Position numbers and translations under genes: made by a program. The notes under the pieces are model-generated. The model worked only from the letters and a program-made list of their open reading frames with translations. It ran no database searches and was not told the DNA's origin. Shown piece after piece: positions 6,081 through 10,457 of a stretch of DNA of 10,457 bases; position 1 is the stretch's first letter, and every line of letters starts with the position of its first letter. This stretch comes from an uncultured Collinsella sp. (GTDB taxonomy: Bacteria; Actinomycetota; Coriobacteriia; Coriobacteriales; Coriobacteriaceae): NCBI GenBank assembly GCA_900542235.1, contig UQNB01000069.1, positions 1 through 10,457 on the forward strand, in the 5' to 3' direction.

Positions 6081-6455
6081 TTATTTCTTCTTCTTAGCAC
6101 CGATCTGACGCTTCGGGCCCTTGCGGGTACGAGCGTTAGTGTGGGTGCGCTGGCCGCGGACCGGGAGGCCCTTGCGGTGACGAAGGCCGCGGTTGCAGCC
6201 GATGTCCATAAGGCGCTTGACGTTCTGGTTGCGCTCACGGCGGAGGTCGCCCTCAACCATGATCTGGTTCTTATCGATATAATCGCGGATGGCGTTAACC
6301 TCATCCTCGGTGAGGTCCTTAACGCGCGTATCCACGTTAACGTTGCACTCGACGCAGATCTTCGTCGCAGTGGTGCGGCCGATGCCGTAAATGTAGGTCA
6401 GACCGATCTCAACGCGCTTCTCACGCGGGAGGTCGACACCATTAATACGGGCCAA
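6081..6455 (-). CDS. rpsM: 30S ribosomal protein S13, TTG start
   Basis: Small-subunit head protein that contacts the large subunit (bridges B1a/B1b) and the P-site tRNA. The 124-residue protein begins MARINGVDLPREKRVEIGLTY, as the family does, so the first codon must be TTG at 6455. Supporting this, GAGAGGAG (6469-6462) lies 6 bases upstream and there is no ATG or GTG in frame nearby. Other family segments are YGIGRTTATKIC (23-34), DLRRERNQNVKRLMDIGCNRGLRHRKGLPVRGQRT (69-103) and a lysine-rich tail ending KKKK. TTG starts are uncommon for a highly expressed ribosomal protein and could tune output relative to rpmJ, whose stop codon directly abuts this ribosome-binding site. Confidence 0.97.
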   Translation of the reverse strand: MARINGVDLPREKRVEIGLTYIYGIGRTTATKICVECNVNVDTRVKDLTEDEVNAIRDYIDKNQIMVEGDLRRERNQNVKRLMDIGCNRGLRHRKGLPVRGQRTHTNARTRKGPKRQIGAKKKK

Positions 6456-6469
6456 CGTAGTCTCCTCTC

Positions 6470-6583
6470 TTAACCCTGACGCTGCTTATGACGGGGGTTC
6501 TCGCAAATGACGAGGACCTTGCCATGGCGCCTAATGATTTTGCACTTATCGCACATCTTCTTGACCGAAGGACGTACCTTCAT
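6470..6583 (-). CDS. rpmJ: 50S ribosomal protein L36
   Basis: The smallest large-subunit protein, a 37-residue zinc-ribbon protein that binds 23S rRNA. The translation starts MKVRPSVKKMCDKCK and ends PRHKQRQG. The zinc ligands C11, C14, C27 and H32 are present, so this is the zinc-binding form. The ATG at 6583 is preceded by AAAGGAAG. It lies between a 147-base leader after infA and rpsM, whose start is 14 bases past the rpmJ stop; infA-rpmJ-rpsM is the normal order. Confidence 0.97.
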   Translation of the reverse strand: MKVRPSVKKMCDKCKIIRRHGKVLVICENPRHKQRQG

Positions 6584-6730
6584 CGTTCTTCCTTTCGGTA
6601 GCGCTCAAACTACTTCCCTACTATCTACTCGCCCAGCCGCAGGCGTTTAAAACTATGGCTGGTCTTCACACACAATCCGACCGTAGGTTGAGCTAAGCCT
6701 GCAGTCGGAAAAGAGCGTGTATGCGTGCCG
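6584..6730 (-). promoter_or_regulatory. Leader region between infA and rpmJ with two possible RNA hairpins
   Basis: This is the longest gap within the ribosomal cluster, where most neighbours lie 2-32 bases apart. On the minus strand CCGACTGCAGG (6708-6698) pairs with CCTACGGTCGG (6687-6677), with one G-U pair and one C-A mismatch, around a 10-base loop. Downstream CCAGCC (6662-6657) can pair with GGCTGG (6638-6633), and an alternative GC-rich pairing exists near 6630-6645. Neither hairpin is followed by a T run, so they are not clear terminators. They could form a translational control site for a ribosomal protein. No convincing promoter was found. Confidence 0.45.
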
Positions 6731-6949
6731 CTATTTATAGCGATAGGTGATGCGACCGCGGGTCAGGTCGTACGGGGAAAGCTCCACGACAACCCTGTCA
6801 CCGGGGAGAATACGGATGTAATTCATTCGAATCTTGCCAGAAATGTTGCACAGAACCGAATGACCGTTCTCGAGCTCAACCTTAAACATGGCGTTGGGCA
6901 GCGGCTCCTTTACCGTACCCTCGAGCTCAATTGCGTCTTCCTTCTTCAC
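6731..6949 (-). CDS. infA: Translation initiation factor IF-1
   Basis: Small OB-fold protein that binds the A site of the 30S subunit and assists IF2 and IF3 during initiation. With the GTG start at 6949 it is 72 residues, the family length, and reads MKKEDAIELEGTVKEPLPNAMF, matching the usual MAKED-I-E-GTV opening. FKVELENGHSVLCNISGKIRMNYIRILPGDRVVVELSPYDLTRGRITYRYK completes the OB fold and the conserved C terminus (that segment is residues 22-72). A TTG two codons upstream (6955) is an alternative that would give 74 residues; neither start has a strong Shine-Dalgarno, the best being AGAAAG about 10 bases before the GTG. It follows map after a 98-104 base gap with a possible promoter. Confidence 0.95.
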   Translation of the reverse strand: MKKEDAIELEGTVKEPLPNAMFKVELENGHSVLCNISGKIRMNYIRILPGDRVVVELSPYDLTRGRITYRYK

Positions 6950-6988
6950 AAGCAATCATCTTTCTCTAGAAAACGACAGCGATTGAGT

Positions 6989-7017
6989 ATTCTACAACAC
7001 GTATGCACGCATCGTAA
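6989..7017 (-). promoter_or_regulatory. Possible infA promoter
   Basis: On the minus strand a TAGAAT hexamer (6994-6989, five of six matching the -10 consensus) lies 17 bases downstream of TTACGA (7017-7012, only three of six matching the -35). A start would fall near 6980, about 30 bases before the infA start codon. A weak 5-bp stem (7033-7037 with 7044-7048) after the map stop lacks a T run, so read-through from map is also likely. Confidence 0.4.
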
Positions 7018-7053
7018 TAACTTCGTAATGGCTCCACAACTAAGTGGAACTTG

Positions 7054-7842
7054 TTACATTTCTCCGCCTTGGAGCGAACACCAAGCACCTTGGGCATCCG
7101 TGGTGAGAATCACCGGACCGTCATTGGTAATGGCGACGGTGTTCTCGTAGTGCGCGGCGGGCAGGTGGTCGTTGGTCGTAACAATCCAACCGTCGGAGCC
7201 CGTGCTCACATGGTTGGAACCCATCGTAACCATCGGCTCGATGGCAATGACCATGCCGGCCTGGAGGCGAACGCCCCTCCCCTTCTTTCCATAGTTAGGA
7301 ACGTTGGGGTCCTCGTGCATAACGCGGCCAATGCCATGGCCAACATAGTCACGAAGAACGCCATAGCCGTGAGACTCGGCGAGAGACTGAACGGCATAAC
7401 CAACATCCCCGATATGGTTACCGGGGACAGCCTGCTCGATGGCAGCCTTAAGGCAATCGCGCGTAACCTCGCACAGGGCCTTGGCCTCGGGCGTGGGTGT
7501 GCCGACAAAAAACGTCCAAGCGTTATCGCCGACCCAACCGTCGACAACGGCTCCCGTATCGATGGAAATGATATCGCCATCGCGCAGGATCATGTCGGGG
7601 TTGGGAATACCGTGGACCACGGCATCGTTGATCGATGCGCAAATGGTTCCCGGGAACCCGCCGTAACCCTTAAAGGCCGGGGTGCCGCCATGCATGCGGA
7701 TAATCTGCTCCGCGAGCTGATCGAGCTCAAAAGTCGAAACGCCGGGGCGCACCATGGCTCCAACGTGGCGGAGCGCCATCTTAGATAGCGCTCCTGCCTT
7801 CTTCATCTGCTCGATTTGCGTTGCAGACTTAATCTTGATCAT
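7054..7842 (-). CDS. map: Methionine aminopeptidase, type I
   Basis: Cytoplasmic metalloenzyme that removes the initiator methionine from new proteins when the second residue is small. The protein is 262 residues, close to the 264 of E. coli. It has the pita-bread fold signatures and all five dinuclear metal ligands: D95 in SIDTGAVVDG, D106 in WVGDNAW, H169 in YVGHGIGRVMHEDP, E202 in AIEPMV and E233 in HYENTVAI. H77 in NDAVVHGIP and H176 match the substrate-binding histidines. No N-terminal SH3-like or zinc-finger extension is present, so it is the short type Ia-like form. The ATG at 7842 overlaps the adk stop codon (ATGA), indicating translational coupling; adk-map is a conserved pair. Confidence 0.97.
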   Translation of the reverse strand: MIKIKSATQIEQMKKAGALSKMALRHVGAMVRPGVSTFELDQLAEQIIRMHGGTPAFKGYGGFPGTICASINDAVVHGIPNPDMILRDGDIISIDTGAVVDGWVGDNAWTFFVGTPTPEAKALCEVTRDCLKAAIEQAVPGNHIGDVGYAVQSLAESHGYGVLRDYVGHGIGRVMHEDPNVPNYGKKGRGVRLQAGMVIAIEPMVTMGSNHVSTGSDGWIVTTNDHLPAAHYENTVAITNDGPVILTTDAQGAWCSLQGGEM

Positions 7843-8465
7843 AGACCGAGAGCCTCTTTGACATCCCCGTACACGGTCTCGCGAGCCTGGTCACCGTTGA
7901 CCGACTTGAGCAGACCCTGGCCACGATAGTAGTCGACGAGCGGGCTCGTGGACTTCTCGTAGACGTCGAGACGGTTCTTGATGGTCTCGGGCTTGTCGTC
8001 GTCGCGCTGATACATCTCGCCGGCACACTTGGGGCAGGTAGCATCGGCAGCGGTGCCGGTGTAACCGCAGGCGCGGCAGGTGCGACGCGAAGACAGACGA
8101 TCGATGATGACCTCGGGGGCCACATCGACAAGAAGAGCGCAGTCGATCTCGCGACCCATGGCGGAGAGCTCGGAATCGAGCGTCACAGCCTGGGCGGTGT
8201 TGCGCGGGAAGCCGTCGAGGATGAAGCCCTGCTGGGCGTCATCGGCAGCAAGGCGCTCCTTGACAAGGTCGATCACGAGCTGGTCGGGAACGAGCTCGCC
8301 AGCGTCCATGTACTTCTTAGCCTGAATACCAAGCTCGGTGCCACCCTTAACGGCAGCACGCAGCAGGTCGCCCGTGGAAATGTGAGCGACACCAAACTCG
8401 GCGACGAGCTCCTGTGCGACGGTGCCCTTACCGGCACCCGGAGCTCCGAGCAATACGAGGTTCAT
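7839..8465 (-). CDS. adk: Adenylate kinase, zinc-finger LID type
   Basis: Catalyses reversible phosphate transfer between ATP and AMP to give two ADP, balancing cellular adenylates. The 208-residue protein begins MNLVLLGAPGAGKGT with the P-loop at 7-15, followed by the AMP-binding STGDLLR (30-36) and the GFILDGFPRN segment (80-89). The LID domain contains four cysteines, C130, C133, C144 and C147 (CRACG and CPKC), expected to hold a structural zinc as in Gram-positive enzymes, then MYQRDDDKPETIKNRL. The ATG at 8465 is chosen because GAGGAGG (8479-8473) is 7 bases upstream; an in-frame TTG at 8471 would be only one base from it. The gene starts 18 bases after secY and its stop overlaps map. 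Confidence 0.97.
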   Translation of the reverse strand: MNLVLLGAPGAGKGTVAQELVAEFGVAHISTGDLLRAAVKGGTELGIQAKKYMDAGELVPDQLVIDLVKERLAADDAQQGFILDGFPRNTAQAVTLDSELSAMGREIDCALLVDVAPEVIIDRLSSRRTCRACGYTGTAADATCPKCAGEMYQRDDDKPETIKNRLDVYEKSTSPLVDYYRGQGLLKSVNGDQARETVYGDVKEALGL

Positions 8466-8483
8466 GAGCAATCCTCCTCTAGC

Positions 8484-9770
8484 CTATTTAAAGAATCCAT
8501 CGTAATCATACATCTTGATCTGGCCTTCGAGCTTATCGACCGTGTCGAGCACGACGCCGACCATGATGAGGATGGACGTGCCGCCAAATGCCTGGATCAG
8601 ATGGTTACCCGTGAAGGAGAAGATGATCGAAGGCACGATGGCGATAAGCGCCAAAAAGACAGCGCTGGGAAGCGTGATCTTGTTGAGCGCGTTCTTGATG
8701 TAGGCCGCGGTAGCCCTACCCGGACGGACGCCCGGAATAAAGCCGCCCTGCTTCTTAAGGTTGTCGGCCGTGTCATCGGGGTTGAACACCATGGAGGTGT
8801 AGAAGTACGCGAAGAACACGATGAGGACAACATTAAGCACCCAGTTGAGCCAACCGGTCGAAAGCGCAGAGGCAACTGCCTGAATCCAGCCGATGCCGGG
8901 GAAGAACACGGCAATCTGAGCCGGGAAGTACAGCAGCGCCGAAGCGAAGATGATCGGCACGACACCCGCGGTGTTGACCTTGATGGGCAGGTAGGTGGTC
9001 TGGCCACCCATCATGCGACGGCCCACGACGCGCTTGGCGTAGGAGACCGGGATGCGGCGCTGGCCGCGCTCGAGGAAAACAATCAGCGGGATAACCAGCA
9101 GGATGATGGCGCAGATGATCACCATGGTGATGATGCCACCGGCATTGCCCTCGGTGCTGGAGAAGATAGCCTGCGGAAGGCCGGCCATGATGTTCGCGAA
9201 GATGATCAGCGACATGCCATTGCCGATACCGCGCTGGGTGATGAGCTCACCAATCCACATAATCAGCATGGCGCCCGCAGTGAGCGTACCGACGATCATG
9301 AGGTCGAAGATGATCTCGGGAGCGCCGGCGCCATTAAAGCTGATGCCGAAGCTCTTAAAGAGGAAGAGGTAACCCACGGAGTTGAGGATTGCCAGAGCCA
9401 GGGTGAGATAACGCGAATACTGCGTAATCTTGGTCTGACCGACCTCGCCCTCGCGGGCAAGCTCATGCAGGGAAGGCACAACGGCCTGGAGCATCTGGAG
9501 GATGATCGAGCTGGTGATGTAAGGCATGATGCCCAGCGAAAACACCGACACATAGCTCAACGCGCCGCCAGAGAAAAGATTCAGGAGGGCCATAGCACCT
9601 GCGGCGACCGAATTGTTATCGGTCGAGAAAAGGCCCAGCATCCCCTGGAAGGGAATGCCGGGCACAGGAACGTGCGCACCAATGCGGTACACGACGAGCA
9701 TAGCTATGGTAAAAAGAATCTTTTCGCGCAATTCTTTGATGCGGAAAGCATTCTTAAGACCATTTAGCAC
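8484..9770 (-). CDS. secY: Protein translocase subunit SecY
   Basis: Central channel of the SecYEG translocon in the cytoplasmic membrane, exporting preproteins with SecA and inserting membrane proteins. The 428-residue length and hydrophobic profile fit ten membrane helices, the first at about 18-33 (ILFTIAMLVVYRIG). The plug-side segment and TM2 lie near 56-95. The two long cytosolic loops carry the expected signatures ERGQRRIPVSYAKRVVGRR (234-252) and GGFIPGVRPGRATAAYI (342-358), the latter including the arginine needed for SecA interaction in E. coli. The start is GTG at 9770: it gives MLNGLKNAFRIKELREKI, like other SecY N termini. The codon lies inside the end of rplO (7-base overlap) with a weak, distant ribosome-binding site (GGAAAGG), suggesting translation coupled to rplO. 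Confidence 0.97.
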   Translation of the reverse strand: MLNGLKNAFRIKELREKILFTIAMLVVYRIGAHVPVPGIPFQGMLGLFSTDNNSVAAGAMALLNLFSGGALSYVSVFSLGIMPYITSSIILQMLQAVVPSLHELAREGEVGQTKITQYSRYLTLALAILNSVGYLFLFKSFGISFNGAGAPEIIFDLMIVGTLTAGAMLIMWIGELITQRGIGNGMSLIIFANIMAGLPQAIFSSTEGNAGGIITMVIICAIILLVIPLIVFLERGQRRIPVSYAKRVVGRRMMGGQTTYLPIKVNTAGVVPIIFASALLYFPAQIAVFFPGIGWIQAVASALSTGWLNWVLNVVLIVFFAYFYTSMVFNPDDTADNLKKQGGFIPGVRPGRATAAYIKNALNKITLPSAVFLALIAIVPSIIFSFTGNHLIQAFGGTSILIMVGVVLDTVDKLEGQIKMYDYDGFFK

Positions 9771-10213
9771 GGCAGCTCGACCTTTCCGCCGGCGGCCTCG
9801 ATCTTGGCCTGCGCAGAAGCGCTGACCTTGTCGACCTTGACCGTGAACTTCTTGGTGAGCTCACCATTGCCGAGCACCTTGACGGGCTCGAACTCGCTCT
9901 TGGTGATGCGAGCGGCCTTAAGAGCGGCACCGTCGATCACAGCGCCGTCCTCGAACTTACGCTCGAGACGCTCAACGTTAACAGCGGTGTACTCGATACG
10001 ACGGGGGTTGCGGAAGCCCGGAAGCTTAGGCAGGCGCATGGCCAGCGGAGTCTGGCCACCCTCGAAGCCGGCACCCTTGGTGCCACCAGAGCGGGAACCC
10101 TGGCCCTTCTGGCCGCGGCCAGAAGTGGTGCCGTGACCCGAAGAATTGCCACGGCCGACGCGCTTGCGGTTCTTGGTGGAACCGGGCGCGGGAGTAAGAT
10201 CGTGAAGCTGCAT
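9764..10213 (-). CDS. rplO: 50S ribosomal protein L15
   Basis: Large-subunit protein that binds 23S rRNA and joins late in assembly. The 149-residue sequence opens MQLHDLTPAPGSTKNRKRVGR and has the Gly/Lys/Arg/Ser-rich unstructured N-terminal half GRGNSSGHGTTSGRGQKGQG (20-39), then GGQTPLAMRLPKLPGF, the L15 signature. The C-terminal half is the compact domain, ending GGKVELPC; the last codons overlap the secY start. The ATG is three bases after the rpmD stop with GAGGAG overlapping the end of rpmD. The spc order rpsE-rpmD-rplO-secY is conserved. Confidence 0.97.
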   Translation of the reverse strand: MQLHDLTPAPGSTKNRKRVGRGNSSGHGTTSGRGQKGQGSRSGGTKGAGFEGGQTPLAMRLPKLPGFRNPRRIEYTAVNVERLERKFEDGAVIDGAALKAARITKSEFEPVKVLGNGELTKKFTVKVDKVSASAQAKIEAAGGKVELPC

Positions 10214-10216
10214 TTG

Positions 10217-10399
10217 CTACTCCTCTACAATCTCGACAAGGTGCTTGACCTTGAAGATCATGCCGCGGACGGACTCGTTGTCAGCAATCTCGCGAACCTC
10301 GCGGATCCTGTGGAGACCGAGGGCACGGACAGTACGGACCTGGTCCTGCTTGCAACCGTTGGTGCTGCGGACCTGCTTGATCTTGATGGTGTCAGCCAT
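10217..10399 (-). CDS. rpmD: 50S ribosomal protein L30
   Basis: A small (60-residue) large-subunit protein of the short bacterial L30 type, with a ferredoxin-like fold. The sequence MADTIKIKQVRSTNGCKQDQ (1-20) followed by VRTVRALGLHRIREVREIADNESVRGMIFKVKHLVEI is characteristic: the IKQVRS opening and the LGL-R segment match the family. The ATG at 10399 lies two bases after the rpsE stop with AAGGAG upstream, and the stop is three bases before rplO, so the three genes are translated as one tight unit. Confidence 0.96.
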   Translation of the reverse strand: MADTIKIKQVRSTNGCKQDQVRTVRALGLHRIREVREIADNESVRGMIFKVKHLVEIVEE

Positions 10400-10401
10400 G
10401 C

Positions 10402-10457
10402 TTAGTTCTCCTTACCGACGAACATCTCGGAGACCGTCAGGCCACGGCGAGCCGCGA
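10402..10457 (-). CDS. rpsE: 30S ribosomal protein S5, C-terminal end (5' part outside window)
   Basis: Only the last 17 complete codons and the TAA stop are present, reading AARRGLTVSEMFVGKEN. The pattern AxRG-x-VxE matches the end of S5 (AKRGKSVEEILGK in E. coli), and rpsE is the gene expected directly upstream of rpmD in the spc region. S5 is a small-subunit protein involved in decoding fidelity and mRNA unwinding. The identification rests on this short match plus position. Confidence 0.85.
   Translation of the reverse strand, partial: AARRGLTVSEMFVGKEN

Noticed and set aside
8382..9767. 461-codon open frame on the plus strand across adk and secY
   Set aside because: It mirrors secY codons on the opposite strand; it is rich in Asp, Glu, His and Arg with no recognisable domain.
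1..10457. Mobile elements, CRISPR arrays, tRNA or rRNA genes, toxin-antitoxin or defence genes
   Set aside because: I looked for direct repeats, cloverleaf-like gaps, transposase-like frames and spaced repeats and saw none; nearly all of the sequence is taken up by recognised genes.

Overview
The window is a stretch of ordinary bacterial chromosome, GC-rich by eye. Its gene order is that of an actinobacterial ribosomal-protein cluster: the end of the spc region, then the alpha region, closed by rplQ and truA. The adk-map-infA-rpmJ-rpsM-rpsK-rpsD-rpoA-rplQ-truA order, a zinc-finger adenylate kinase, a cysteine-poor S4, an L17 with an Ala/Lys/Glu tail and a class A penicillin-binding protein with an acidic/Thr/Gly/Pro tail fit the class Coriobacteriia, perhaps Collinsella or a relative. 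That placement is inferred from gene order and protein character, not from a search.

Layout. Positions 2-700 (+) hold the 3' end of a class A PBP, followed by a strong intrinsic terminator. Everything else is on the minus strand. Read in the direction of transcription, from high to low coordinates, it runs: end of rpsE, rpmD, rplO, secY, adk, map, a promoter-containing gap, infA, a 147-base leader, rpmJ, rpsM, rpsK, rpsD, rpoA, rplQ, a UUCG-loop terminator, truA, a 161-base gap, a family-2-like glycosyltransferase, a 132-base gap with a perfect 13-bp inverted repeat and a 15-bp palindrome, argR, and a terminator that faces the PBP terminator.

How the genes work together. The block from rpsE to rplQ supplies ribosomal proteins (S5, L30, L15, L36, S13, S11, S4, L17), the translocon channel SecY, adenylate kinase, methionine aminopeptidase, initiation factor IF1 and the RNA polymerase alpha subunit. 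Genes are tightly packed (2-3 base gaps; overlaps at adk/map and rplO/secY), so transcription and translation are probably coupled. TruA modifies tRNA anticodon arms. The glycosyltransferase, ArgR and PBP are separate units outside the ribosomal block.

I found no mobile element, CRISPR array, tRNA, rRNA or defence system. The items most worth a second look are the dyads upstream of argR, an Asp-to-Asn change in the ArgR arginine pocket, the rpmJ leader hairpins, the isolation of truA behind a terminator, and several non-ATG starts. I do not see evidence of a novel system here.
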